The notes beneath the pieces were generated by a model. It did no database searches and was not told the origin of the DNA. It saw nothing but the letters and a program-made list of their open reading frames with translations. Below, in pieces: positions 56,099 through 64,000 of a stretch of 64,000 nt of DNA. The first letter of the stretch is position 1. Each line of letters begins with the position of its first letter. Origin of the DNA: Pelatocladus maniniholoensis HA4357-MV3. Its GTDB lineage: Bacteria > Cyanobacteriota > Cyanobacteriia > Cyanobacteriales > Nostocaceae. Position numbers and translations under genes: made by a program. The DNA lies in the NCBI GenBank assembly GCA_019359115.1, contig JAHHHW010000011.1, positions 1-64,000 on the forward strand. The letters run 5' to 3'.

Positions 56099-56204
56099 GG
56101 TTAGTTGTTAGTGGATAGGGGTGTAAAATCTGGATTTGTTGCAAACCGAGGTTTTGCCCTTAACGTACAAAATACCCAGAGAACGCAGCAGAAGTACAAA
56201 TAAA

Positions 56205-57365
56205 TTAAGATAATTCCTGTTGTAATCGCTTGTGAAAGGCTTCAATTCCAAAATTCGCGATCGCCATTTCTCGCAACCACTCACCGTTACAACGTTGATC
56301 TTCGCCTTTGAGGATTTCAATACAAGCCGCAGCTACAGCATTTGGATCGCGGTGTGGGACTCGCCATCCAAGTTTACCATCTTGTAGTGGCTCGGCGGAA
56401 CCGTCGGCATCACCAGATAGTACGGGTACACCACAAGCCATTGCTTCTAAATAGACAATCCCAAACCCTTCCTGAGAAGGCATAATGTAAGCATCAGCTA
56501 GGCGGTAGTGTTCCACTAGTTCTTCTGTAGGGACAAATCCAGCAAACACAACGCGATCGCTAACTCCCAAATCTTGTGCTAACTTGGCAAGACGAGGTTG
56601 ATCATCACCACGACCGATCACTAAATATTTCACTTCTGGGAAAACTTGAGCTATTTGTGGTAAGGCTTGAATTGTGATATCTACGCCTTTGTAAATATCA
56701 CCAGACCACAACCGGGCTACAGTCATTAATACTTTAGCTTTTTGTAAACTATAGCGTTCGATGAAATTAGCTGGTTTTTCTCCAGGAGTCAGGCGATCGC
56801 TATCCACAGCACAAGGTAAAATTTTGACGCGATCGCGATTAAGATGATTGGCTATACAGGCAACCTCACGAGTGTAGCGGCTAATTGTCCAAACTTGCGC
56901 TGCTTTTTGCAAACTGGATTGCATGAACTTTGGTAATGGTTCCCAAACCTCTTTACCATAGGTGATCACAGTATAAGGAATTCCCAAAAATTGGCATAAC
57001 ATCCCTACCAAAGGCGCTAGCTTGATATGACCACAAAAAACACGCTGGGGTCGTTGTTGGATCAAATGATTGAGTAATGCGACCGCCATTTTCACTCGTC
57101 CAAGTTGAGGAGACGAAGTTTTAAAATAATGAAATTGGCAGCGTTCAGATGTAAAAGGATTGGTGCAATCAGGGGCATCACGTAATATAAATATATCTGC
57201 ATGTATTGGTTTAGCTAATTGCAAATAGGCTTGAAAAATATCTTTGACATAAGATTGAATTCCACCTTCATAGGAAAAAATTTCCAAAAAGACGAATACA
57301 TGGTTAACTGGTGTATTGATTGATTGGTTTAAATCTAAGTTTTCTTGGATTGGTGAAGTTAGCAT
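56205..57365 (-). CDS. Glycosyltransferase, family 4 type
   Basis: 386 residues, GT-B fold. The N-terminal half includes VFVFLEIFSYEGGIQSYVKDIFQAYLQL (acceptor-side glycine loop) and VFCGHIKLAPLVGMLCQFLGIPYTVITYGKEVWEPLP. The C-terminal half has VLMTVARLWSGDIYKGVDITIQALPQIAQVFPEVKYLVIGRGDDQPRLAKLAQDLGVSDRVVFAGFVPTEELVEHYRLADAYIMPSQEGFGIVYLEAMACGVPVLSGDADGSAEPL, with the E-x7-E motif EGFGIVYLE that binds the nucleotide-sugar. It is cytoplasmic and probably acts in polysaccharide or glycolipid synthesis; the sugar is unknown. No other sugar genes are nearby. Confidence 0.93.
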   Translation of the reverse strand: MLTSPIQENLDLNQSINTPVNHVFVFLEIFSYEGGIQSYVKDIFQAYLQLAKPIHADIFILRDAPDCTNPFTSERCQFHYFKTSSPQLGRVKMAVALLNHLIQQRPQRVFCGHIKLAPLVGMLCQFLGIPYTVITYGKEVWEPLPKFMQSSLQKAAQVWTISRYTREVACIANHLNRDRVKILPCAVDSDRLTPGEKPANFIERYSLQKAKVLMTVARLWSGDIYKGVDITIQALPQIAQVFPEVKYLVIGRGDDQPRLAKLAQDLGVSDRVVFAGFVPTEELVEHYRLADAYIMPSQEGFGIVYLEAMACGVPVLSGDADGSAEPLQDGKLGWRVPHRDPNAVAAACIEILKGEDQRCNGEWLREMAIANFGIEAFHKRLQQELS

Positions 57366-57781
57366 TTGTAATAAGACTCGTGATTATTAAAATCTAGAAA
57401 ATATCACAATAAAAATACAATACATCCGATTAAATTTTACTTCGGATATATATAACTATGATGCTTTCAAATCCTAGCAAATTCGTTCTTGAAAACCGAA
57501 TGTTGACTTTACGGAATAGAATATTTTTTTGAGTTGGTACTTAATATTCTATTTACAGGCTTTTGACTAAACTAAGTAATTATTCTGAAAAGGGGGAGTT
57601 AATTTTTTGTCATAATTTTGGGGTTGTACCAGACGCGATTATACTCTTACGAGCGTCTACGCGTCTGTACAATTATTAGGATTATACAAATGCTAAGGCT
57701 GTGATTTCGGAAATGAGAAAATGGGGAATGGGGAAGGAGTCGCTAGGATCAAGATTAGTAACTTTGCTGGGATGAAGTTCT
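57366..57781. other. Divergent spacer with a decayed hairpin element
   Basis: At about 57606-57672 the text TTTTTTGTCATAATTTTGGG then GTTGTACCAGACGCG resembles the flank and stem of the 61428-61515 element, but the right arm (GCGTCTGTACA) is displaced by extra bases. The rest is AT-rich promoter DNA for the two divergent genes. Confidence 0.5.
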
Positions 57782-59329
57782 ATGTCTTTAACTGAGGAAA
57801 TTCTTTCGCAATTACCGGGTGATGTTTTGGGGGGGTTGCGTCGGAGCGATCGCATCTTAACATCAATTAGAGAAGGTAAAATTCCTGTACCGACGGCAGT
57901 TAAAGAAAATCAACAACAATTGGGTGCTGTTGATTGGGATGTGTTGATTTGTGGTGGCACTTTAGGAATTTTAATTGGTTGTGCTTTAGCTGTGCAAGGA
58001 TTCCGGGTGGCGTTACTCGAACGGGGGATATTGCGGGGAAGAGATCAAGAATGGAATATCTCTCGCCAAGAATTAGCAGTTTTTTTAAAATTATCTTTAT
58101 TAACAGATGCAGAATTGAAACAAGCGATCGCCACAGAATACAATCCAGCCAGAGTCGGGTTTGACAATGGTGTAGAAATTTGGGTGGAAAACGTCTTAAA
58201 TATTGGTGTAGACCCAGTGTATCTACTGGAAACATTAAAACAGCGATTTCTGGCTGTCGGCGGAAAGTTATTTGAAAACACGCCTTTTGAAGAAGCAGTG
58301 ATTCATCCAGATGGAGTCATAGTTAACAATCAATACAAAGCCAGATTGTTAATTGACGCGATGGGACATTTTTCTCCGATTAGCCAACAAGCGCGACAAG
58401 GACAAAAACCAGATGCGGTGTGCTTGGTGGTTGGGAGTTGCGCCCAAGGTTTTCCCGAAAATCACACTGGCGATTTAATCTTATCTTTGACACCGATTCA
58501 AAAACAATGCCAATATTTTTGGGAAGCTTTCCCCGCCAGAGATGGTAGAACAACTTATATGTTTACTTATATGGATGCAGATCCACGACATATAGGATTA
58601 GAAGCTTTGTTTGCAGACTATCTGCGCTTGCTGCCAAAATACCAAAATGTGGAATTGTCACAGTTAACCTTGCAAAGGGCGCTATTTGGTTTCTTTCCCT
58701 CCTATCGCCAAAGTCCCCTACATACACCCTGGAGTCGCATTCTCCCAGTTGGAGACAGCAGTGGAAATCAATCGCCTTTAAGTTTTGGTGGTTTTGGGGC
58801 GATGGTGCGTCATTTACAGCGATTAACCCACGGAATTGATGAAGCACTGCAAACGGATCAGTTATCTGCCAATGCATTAGCACTATTGCAACCATATCAA
58901 CCGAGTTTGAGTGTGACTTGGTTATTTCAAAAAGCCATGAGTGTGGGTGTCAATCAAAAAATTGCGCCGGAACAAATTAACGAATTACTATCAGCAGTAT
59001 TTCAGCAAATGCAAACATCAGGTGAGATAGTTTTAAAACCATTTTTACAAGATGTAGTGCAGTTTCCAGCCCTGACGCAAACCTTATTAAAAACAAACTT
59101 CGCCCATCCTGGAATTGTGGTAAAAATTATTCCCCATGTCGGTTTATTAGCTTTGTTAGATTGGCTGGTACATTATAGTAATTTGGCTGCATATTCTGCG
59201 TTGTTTTGGCTCAGTCAAAATTTTGCACCCTGGGAGAAATATTTACCCAACACTTCTAAATATTACTGGCATCGTTGGGTTGATGCTTGGAAGTATGGTT
59301 CTGGTGGTGATTATGAGAAAGGGGAATAG
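57782..59329 (+). CDS. cruP: FAD-dependent lycopene-cyclase paralogue (CruP-like)
   Basis: 515 residues. A Rossmann FAD site is at about 52-82 (DVLICGGTLGILIGCALAVQGFRVALLERG), directly followed by the distinctive LRGRDQEWNISRQELAVFLKLSLLTDAEL. Later marks are LLIDAMGHFSPISQQAR and RILPVGDSSGNQSPLSFGGFGAMVRHLQRL. This combination is that of CruP, a relative of the lycopene cyclase CruA that is also found in plants, where it is linked to limiting photo-oxidative stress rather than to cyclisation. It probably acts at membranes: the C-terminus is hydrophobic and aromatic. No carotenoid genes are adjacent. Confidence 0.8.
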   Translation: MSLTEEILSQLPGDVLGGLRRSDRILTSIREGKIPVPTAVKENQQQLGAVDWDVLICGGTLGILIGCALAVQGFRVALLERGILRGRDQEWNISRQELAVFLKLSLLTDAELKQAIATEYNPARVGFDNGVEIWVENVLNIGVDPVYLLETLKQRFLAVGGKLFENTPFEEAVIHPDGVIVNNQYKARLLIDAMGHFSPISQQARQGQKPDAVCLVVGSCAQGFPENHTGDLILSLTPIQKQCQYFWEAFPARDGRTTYMFTYMDADPRHIGLEALFADYLRLLPKYQNVELSQLTLQRALFGFFPSYRQSPLHTPWSRILPVGDSSGNQSPLSFGGFGAMVRHLQRLTHGIDEALQTDQLSANALALLQPYQPSLSVTWLFQKAMSVGVNQKIAPEQINELLSAVFQQMQTSGEIVLKPFLQDVVQFPALTQTLLKTNFAHPGIVVKIIPHVGLLALLDWLVHYSNLAAYSALFWLSQNFAPWEKYLPNTSKYYWHRWVDAWKYGSGGDYEKGE

Positions 59330-59546
59330 GGGATTGGGGATTGGGGAAGGTAGGGGTCCCCTTTGGGGAACTCGGGGCCCCCACTCCCCCCAAGGGAGTG
59401 GGGATTAGGGGCGAAGGGGTAATGGGGATCGGGGATCGAAAAAGGTGGTGCGTAGACACGCAGTGGCTTATCGTCAGATATCGCTTTTTGTTCTTCTCTA
59501 GAATAGTGGGATCTGGTTTGGGAGGGAGTATCGCAAATGTTCAAAA
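59330..59546. repeat. G-rich short-repeat stretch
   Basis: GGGGATT heptamers (59331-59346) lead into a purine-rich tract with a CCCCACTCC/GGAGTGGGG stem at about 59389-59404. Typical repeat-filled gene end; no coding frame. Confidence 0.6.
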
Positions 59547-59602
59547 CCGCCTGCGATTGAAATCGCAGTCTCATAGCTAAACTCTGCTGAAGCAGACTGT
59601 TT
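59547..59602 (+). repeat. Two-stem copy of the multi-hairpin repeat family
   Basis: Stem 1 CTGCGATTGAAATCGCAG, linker TCTCATAGCTAAA, stem 2 TCTGCTGAAGCAGA. It is followed by TTTGATTTGTTTGAG, as in the longer copy at 62697, then it stops. Confidence 0.75.
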
Positions 59603-59629
59603 GATTTGTTTGAGTGCGATTGATCACGC

Positions 59630-59818
59630 TTGAAACGAGAAATTTCCAGGTTGGAACGAGAAATTTCCAGGTTGAAACGAGAAATTTCTAGGTTGAAACG
59701 AGAAATTTCTCACTTGAAACGACAACATTCTCACCTGAAACGAGAATATTCTCACTGAAAATAAGAATATTCCCACTTGAAACGAGAATATTCTCACTGA
59801 AAACAAGAATGTTCCCAC
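59630..59818. repeat. 21-bp minisatellite (9 units)
   Basis: Nine 21-bp units from 59630, each TTGAAACGAGAA followed by (T/A)(T/A)TTC(C/T)CAGG or TCTCAC variants. The later units drift towards CCCAC endings, showing a gradient across the array. Some units begin one base shifted (TGAAAA) but keep the length. No spacers. Confidence 0.9.
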
Positions 59819-59836
59819 TTCAAATGAAACAAATGC

Positions 59837-59915
59837 GTAGGTTGGGTTGAACGGAGTGAAACCCAACAATTATAAGACTTTGATATGTTGGGTTGAGGGA
59901 CGAAACCCAACCTAC
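59837..59915. repeat. GTAGGTTGGGTT palindromic repeat
   Basis: GTAGGTTGGGTT at 59837 is matched by the complement AACCCAACCTAC ending at 59915. Inner arms (GAAACCCAACA / TGTTGGGTT) pair too, so the element folds as a long interrupted hairpin. This is a common repeat in filamentous cyanobacteria. Confidence 0.75.
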
Positions 59916-59973
59916 ATTCGTATCATATTTTTTGTGAAATGGTATTAGTGGTACGATCGCCATTCATAACTCA

Positions 59974-60288
59974 TCAACAAGCGATCGCCTTTGGTGTCGG
60001 ATGTGCGATCGCACCCTCGTAAATACCTTCACGACTCACTGCATAATCAGATAATGGAAGTGCATCTGACCCAACACAAGCTGCAAAATCATCAGCTAAT
60101 TGATCAGCAAGTATCTCAAATTCATCATCATGAATTTTAGTATCTGTTTTTTGTCCTAGTAATACTTCTACCGTTGGTGCAAATGCATCAGCTAATAGCT
60201 GTCGAATGGTTTGGGTATCTTGACGTGCAATACTTTCTCGCAGTTTTTGCTCTAATTCTGGTGATAATTGCAGGGTTATTGTGGTCAT
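59974..60288 (-). CDS. Small protein, antitoxin-like N-terminus, function unknown
   Basis: 104 residues. The start MTTITLQLSPELEQKLRESIARQDTQTIRQLLADAFAPTVEVLL resembles small ribbon-helix or antitoxin-like cyanobacterial proteins. Then comes an acidic stretch (DDEFEILADQLADDFAACVG) and a Ser/Tyr-containing end. No toxin-like frame lies beside it, so a toxin-antitoxin role is only a suggestion. The last residues are encoded in HIP1-rich sequence, which may mean the end is decayed. Confidence 0.55.
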   Translation of the reverse strand: MTTITLQLSPELEQKLRESIARQDTQTIRQLLADAFAPTVEVLLGQKTDTKIHDDEFEILADQLADDFAACVGSDALPLSDYAVSREGIYEGAIAHPTPKAIAC

Positions 60289-60456
60289 ACCTTAATAGTA
60301 CGGCTAAGAGAACGGCTCAACTTTTTTCATCTTATCAAGGTAATCAACCACCATTGTTGGGAATAAGTTTCTGCGTTCGCATTCACTTCTATCAAAAAGC
60401 GATCGCATTCTGATACCAATCTGCGTTCTAATTTAATTAAAAAAACTTGTTGAATT

Positions 60457-61200
60457 TCAAAGCGCTGGTTTGAGACATTGCAAAAAAGCAAGAGCTTCTG
60501 GGTGGGGCGATCGCATAAATTCTTCTGGTGTTCCCAACACTACCAATTCTCCCCCATACATTAAACCAATTCTCGATGCCAAAACAAAGGCTTCTTGAAT
60601 ATCATGAGTCACAAAAACAACTGTTTTACCTAACTCTTGTTGTAACCGTTTGAATTCTTGCTGCAATTCTAAGCGCGTAATCGGATCAAGGGCGCCAAAA
60701 GGTTCATCCATCAGCAATACAGGCGGATCGGCTGCTAACGCCCTCGCGACACCAACTCGTTGTCTTTGTCCTCCTGAAAGTTCGTGGGGATATCTTTGAG
60801 CAAATTTTTGTGGTTCTAAACCCACCAACTGCAACAGTTCATAAACACGGCTTTTGATGTGGTTGGGTTTCCAACGTTCTAAAGAGGGAACCAAACCGAC
60901 ATTCCGCTCAACTGTAAAATGAGGAAATAAACCAGTTTCTTGAATTACATAGCCAATCTTGCGCCGCAATTTAATTTCATTCCACTGGGTTGTAGGAATG
61001 TCGTTAAATAAAACTTCGCCTTGGCTGGGTGTGAACAAGCGGTTGATTAATTTCATCGTCGTAGTTTTACCGCTACCACTACGTCCAAGTAATACCAGCG
61101 CTTCTCCTTGAGGAATACTGAAATTCAGATTTGCTACCAGTGGGCGATGGTTTCGGCTAAAGGTGACATGACGAAATTCAACAGCAATCTCCTGGGACAT
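60457..61200 (-). CDS. ABC transporter ATP-binding protein, osmoprotectant/quaternary amine type
   Basis: 247 residues. Walker A LLGRSGSGKTTTMKLINRLF, Q loop VIQETGLFPHFTVERNVGLV, signature ELSGGQRQRVGVARALAADPPVLLMDEPFGALDPITR (Walker B) and switch His in VFVTHDIQEAF. The TTTMKLINRL and GTPEEFMRSP wording points to the OpuA/ProV glycine-betaine/choline importer family, but the CBS domains of full-length ProV are absent. No permease or binding-protein gene is next to it, so the transporter must be completed from elsewhere or from beyond the gap. Confidence 0.9.
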   Translation of the reverse strand: MSQEIAVEFRHVTFSRNHRPLVANLNFSIPQGEALVLLGRSGSGKTTTMKLINRLFTPSQGEVLFNDIPTTQWNEIKLRRKIGYVIQETGLFPHFTVERNVGLVPSLERWKPNHIKSRVYELLQLVGLEPQKFAQRYPHELSGGQRQRVGVARALAADPPVLLMDEPFGALDPITRLELQQEFKRLQQELGKTVVFVTHDIQEAFVLASRIGLMYGGELVVLGTPEEFMRSPHPEALAFLQCLKPAL

Positions 61201-61300
61201 GGATGAGTTTTTGTGGAGGTTGATTTTCTGTTATTATCTGGTATTTTGCTTTTGATTGCAGAAGATGGGGAAATTTAACGTCTTGCATTCAAAAGATATC
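61201..61300. other. Short spacer upstream of the ABC gene
   Basis: Promoter-sized AT-rich stretch, nothing specific. Confidence 0.35.
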
Positions 61301-61378
61301 CGCCCAGAACTAAAGTTCCGAGGCTCATAGCGAAAGTCCACTATTTGTGGACTCAATAACCCGCGCAGGCGGGTTTGG
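61301..61378 (+). repeat. Three-stem copy of the multi-hairpin repeat family
   Basis: Stem 1 GAACTAAAGTTC, linker GAGGCTCATAGCGAAA, stem 2 AGTCCACTATTTGTGGACT, linker CAATAA, and a further stem CCCGCGCAGGCGGG. The linker CTCATAGCGAAA is the family mark. Confidence 0.75.
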
Positions 61379-61411
61379 TTTGTGTAGCCGTGATTTATAA
61401 TCCAATACGCT

Positions 61412-61515
61412 TGGTGTTAAGGATTTTTCGTCATAATTTTGGGATTGTACCAGACGCGATATATCGCGTCTGGTACAGGATTTAAATGTTAATCGATTTG
61501 TCTTATCCGAACCGT
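61412..61515 (+). repeat. Hairpin element with conserved flanks, copy 2
   Basis: From CAATACGCTTGGTGTTAAGG through TTTTTCGTCATAATTTT, a perfect palindrome at 61446-61477 (TGTACCAGACGCGATA plus complement), then TTTAAATGTTAATCGATTTG and TCTTATCCGAACCGT. The flanks match 35307-35404; the palindrome does not. Confidence 0.8.
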
Positions 61516-61785
61516 GGTGATGCACTAGGATTAATGCAACAGATAGGAGTGATCCCCATACCAGGACTAATGCTTTTTTCGCAAATGATTAAAAGCTTAC
61601 TAGCTAGGCTTTTTCAAAAGTTAGCTTCTGGATTTGACAATCCTAAATATCGTTAATATTTTGATAGTTTTAAGGTTTTCAGTATGTTCCACATTAACTT
61701 CACACAGTTTTACAAAAAAATTGCGTAAACAAAACTTCCAGCAGTGTAGGTATATATAGAGCAACTAAATTAATCACTATAAAAA
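61516..61785. other. Spacer before the TPR gene
   Basis: 270 bp, AT-rich, likely promoter region. No frames or RNA genes recognised. Confidence 0.4.
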
Positions 61786-62628
61786 ATGAAATTAGCATTA
61801 TCAGGTCAAGTATTAGCAGGGGTTGTGGGGTTTTGTGGTGTAGCGATATTTACTTTGAGTGCATCTGTAGCGCCCGCTAATGCGACACAGATAACAAATC
61901 TTCTTAAGACAGAGCAAGCCATAACCACAAAAGCTGATGACTTTTACAATCAAGGAGTCAATAAGTATAGTCAAGGGGATTTACAAGGTGCGATCGCAGC
62001 TTTTTCCGCAGCTATTAAACTTGACCCTGATGATGTGATCTCCTATGTTAACCGGGGCTATACACGCTACGATTTAGGAGACAAAAAAGGAGCAATAGAA
62101 GACTTCAGTGCAGCAATTCGCCTCAACCCTAGTAATGCTGTTGCTTATGTCAATCGTGGATATAGCCGCTATGACTTGGGAGATAGCCAAGGAGCCATCA
62201 AAGATTACAATACAGCGATCACTCTTGATCATAGTAATACTCTTGCTTACTACAACCGAGGTTTGGCTCGTAATCAATTAGGAGACAAAAAGGGAGCAAT
62301 AGAGGATTATACCACAGCAATTCGCCTCAATCCTAATGATACCCTTGCCTATGTTGGTCGAGGTAATGTCCGCGATGAACAAGGAGATCATAAAAGGGCA
62401 ATAGAAGATTATAATCAAGCCCTCCGCCTTAATCCCAATGAAGCTTTTGCCTATTACAACCGAGGTGTAACTCGCTATAATCAGGCAGACTCTTCAGGAG
62501 CTTTAGAAGATTTTAAGAAATCAGCAAGTCTATTTTTAGAACAAAGAAACACTACAAAGTATCAAGAAGTTTTAGAATTAATTACTAATATTGAGCAGCA
62601 AAGAGGCGAAAGCTTGGTTCGTATTTAA
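61786..62628 (+). CDS. Exported TPR-repeat protein
   Basis: 280 residues. A signal peptide at about 1-33 (VLAGVVGFCGVAIFTLSASVAPANA). Then six tetratricopeptide repeats, each about 34 residues, of the form AYxNRGxxRxxLGDxxGAIxDYxxAIxLxPxx, from residue about 50 to 255. The helical scaffold binds partner proteins. It acts outside the cytoplasm (periplasm or lumen). The partner is unknown and no neighbour suggests it. Confidence 0.9.
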   Translation: MKLALSGQVLAGVVGFCGVAIFTLSASVAPANATQITNLLKTEQAITTKADDFYNQGVNKYSQGDLQGAIAAFSAAIKLDPDDVISYVNRGYTRYDLGDKKGAIEDFSAAIRLNPSNAVAYVNRGYSRYDLGDSQGAIKDYNTAITLDHSNTLAYYNRGLARNQLGDKKGAIEDYTTAIRLNPNDTLAYVGRGNVRDEQGDHKRAIEDYNQALRLNPNEAFAYYNRGVTRYNQADSSGALEDFKKSASLFLEQRNTTKYQEVLELITNIEQQRGESLVRI

Positions 62629-62696
62629 TCAGCCAATGTGGATTCTTAATTTTAGTTTGTAGTGAGGACTTTAGTCCTCATAATATGTTCAAAAAG

Positions 62697-62816
62697 CCGC
62701 CTGCGATTCAAATCGCAGGCTCATAGCAAAAGTTTGCTTAAGCAGACTATTTAATTTATTTGAGTCGTCTTCAGACGACTTGTGCTGTTAGCTAAGAGTT
62801 TAAATTCTTAGCAATA
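62697..62816 (+). repeat. Best-preserved four-stem copy of the multi-hairpin repeat family
   Basis: Stem 1 GCCTGCGATT / AATCGCAGGC (10 bp, perfect), linker TCATAGCAAAA, stem 2 GTTTGCTTAAGCAGAC, linker TATTTAATTTATTTGA, stem 3 GTCGTCTTCAGACGAC (perfect), linker TTGTGCTGTTAGC, stem 4 TAAGAGTTTAAATTCTTA. It is preceded at 62655 by a relative of the 29829 hairpin. Confidence 0.85.
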
Positions 62817-62854
62817 TATTGGAAAAATTAAGAGACTCCCCCAAATGACTATTT

Positions 62855-63994
62855 TTATACCATCACAGCAGTCTGTTTACTATAATACTCCTTGGTTGCA
62901 TATACGCTAACAATGCTGTCGCCAATTAGAAAAAATCTACCTTCTTTCTCATCTTTGGAAAACTGCAAACACGGATATTTTATAGCAAGTTCTTCCGCAG
63001 TAATTGCCTTTGCCTTCATTTTTTTTGGTAACAGTCCAGTAGAACCGATATACAATACTAAAGGACTGATTTTTTCTTGGTAGATTGCTGAGATAAATTC
63101 CTCCAATTTTTCATTTGCAATAAATAGAACTTCTATCAAAGCATTTTTGTTCACGTTTTGATGCTCGCGTTGTTGCTGCAAAACTTGTGCCAAATTACCA
63201 GCATCAATTTTGGTCAGAATACTAGCAATAATACCATTGTTATCTAATCCGAGAAAATCATCAAAAATTGGTTTCATGAATTCATCCACGGACGTAACTT
63301 TTATCCGGGATGATAATTGCTTGTGTCTACAAGCAATATTTTCATGAAACAACAGATCAAAGCTAGGCTTGGAGATAATTTCTCCTGTTTGTTTATGATA
63401 AACTTCATACATTCTATCGAGAAACTTGTTAGCAGAATGTAGTTTACCAAGATTCAGAATCTCTTGACTACCAATATCAATTTTGTAGCTAATGCGTGTA
63501 TCGATATTCTGTCTGGCTAGAGCTTGTTGAATGTTGATGTATTCGTTAGTTGTTGGAAAGTTGAGATTTAAATGTTTAGAAAGATAATGCTTTCTCAACT
63601 CTTCTAATTGTTCTGGTACAAAGATATCTGATTCTTTTTTCAAAAGCGCAGAAATGATACTTGTAAGTACTTTTGCTTCTGCAAGTTGATAGAATACACC
63701 CTCAATACTGCTGTAATTTCTATCAGGAGGTACAAGAGGTAAATTATCTAATCTGATGGTATATTCACAGCGAAAATCGTACTCTTCGTTTTCTATGACG
63801 CCTTTTGCTTTGAGTAAATCAAAGGTTTTTTTGTTGCTAATTTTAATTTGTAGTGATTTGATGTTGACTGCGCCTTCACTAACAATGGTGTAATTGTTAA
63901 AGCTATTTAGGTCATTTATCAATAAACCTGCAACTTCACTAATAGGGGTTTGAGCTTCTGTTTTAATCAATCTGACTTTGCGGGTAATCAGCAT
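62855..63994 (-). CDS. Protein of unknown function at the window edge
   Basis: 379 residues from an ATG at 63994; only 6 bases of upstream sequence are visible, so the true start may lie outside. It is soluble and mixed alpha/beta, with few special features. It contains HKLNLNFPTTNEYINIQQALARQNIDTRISYKIDIG-like text and KTGEIISKPSFDLLFHENIACRHKQLSSRIKV. The end, LVLYIGSTGLLPKKMKAKAITAEELAIKYPCLQFSKDEKEGRFFLIGDSIVSVYATKEYY, could be a small domain on its own. I do not recognise a family. It is followed by the four-stem repeat. Confidence 0.6.
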   Translation of the reverse strand: MLITRKVRLIKTEAQTPISEVAGLLINDLNSFNNYTIVSEGAVNIKSLQIKISNKKTFDLLKAKGVIENEEYDFRCEYTIRLDNLPLVPPDRNYSSIEGVFYQLAEAKVLTSIISALLKKESDIFVPEQLEELRKHYLSKHLNLNFPTTNEYINIQQALARQNIDTRISYKIDIGSQEILNLGKLHSANKFLDRMYEVYHKQTGEIISKPSFDLLFHENIACRHKQLSSRIKVTSVDEFMKPIFDDFLGLDNNGIIASILTKIDAGNLAQVLQQQREHQNVNKNALIEVLFIANEKLEEFISAIYQEKISPLVLYIGSTGLLPKKMKAKAITAEELAIKYPCLQFSKDEKEGRFFLIGDSIVSVYATKEYYSKQTAVMV

Positions 63995-64000
63995 GTTGAT

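Noticed and set aside
59974-60288. Toxin-antitoxin module
   Set aside because: The N-terminus is antitoxin-like but no toxin-like frame is adjacent on either side.

Overview
The window comes from a cyanobacterium, most likely a filamentous, heterocyst-forming one (Nostocales). HIP1 octamers (GCGATCGC) are scattered throughout. Oxygenic photosynthesis genes are present: psbI, NDH-1 CO2-uptake genes, a Ycf33/DUF751 gene, menG and cruP. There is a phytochrome of the CphB type, a HetZ-related gene, many two-component proteins and Ser/Thr kinases, and very abundant short repeats between genes. The DNA is AT-rich and loosely packed, and operons are short.

Layout. 1-890: left end of an IS200/IS605-type element with a tnpB that runs off the edge. 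1.3-7.1 kb: REC-GAF response regulator, menG/ubiE, a DUF445 membrane protein, a small unknown protein and guaA. 7.4-13.3 kb: a signalling block, with a biliverdin-type phytochrome (cphB), its response regulator (rcpB) and a REC-PAS-PAS histidine kinase on the minus strand, then a divergent CheY-like protein. 13.3-16.4 kb: NTF2-like protein, CDF metal transporter, small cyanobacterial proteins. 16.4-18.1 kb: a gene-free stretch rich in repeats. 18.1-26.4 kb: rbfA with DUF751, a HetZ-related regulator, a Sua5/YrdC protein, larC, two related exported proteins, a UPF0104 membrane protein, tRNA-Ser(CGA) and a DUF4112 protein. 26.6-32.7 kb: an inducible CO2-uptake cluster, ndhF3 - Tat-exported beta-carbonic anhydrase - ndhD3 - chpY/cupA. 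33.2-42.3 kb: two Ser/Thr kinases, a pentapeptide protein, an LptD-like DUF3769 protein and psbI. 43.5-49.7 kb: an OlsB-like acyltransferase, then the glycine cleavage genes gcvT-gcvH-gcvP. 50.1-54.2 kb: a multi-GAF histidine kinase followed by a response regulator fused to a caspase-like protease. 54.4-64 kb: an IF-3 gene with an apparent AUU start, a HAD phosphatase, a glycosyltransferase, cruP, an ABC ATPase, a TPR protein and an unknown protein at the edge.

The most interesting points are: (1) the kinase plus REC-caspase pair, which looks like a phosphorelay-controlled protease; (2) a carbonic anhydrase gene inside the ndhF3-ndhD3-chpY cluster; (3) a multi-hairpin repeat family whose stems differ in sequence but keep pairing while the linkers stay constant (nine full or partial copies); (4) four unrelated minisatellites that all have a 21-bp period; (5) several palindromic elements that end at or inside stop codons, one flanked by an exact 20-bp direct repeat; (6) an in-frame repeat insertion inside gcvP; (7) the AUU-type start of infC. 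All functional assignments come from reading motifs; no database search was run.
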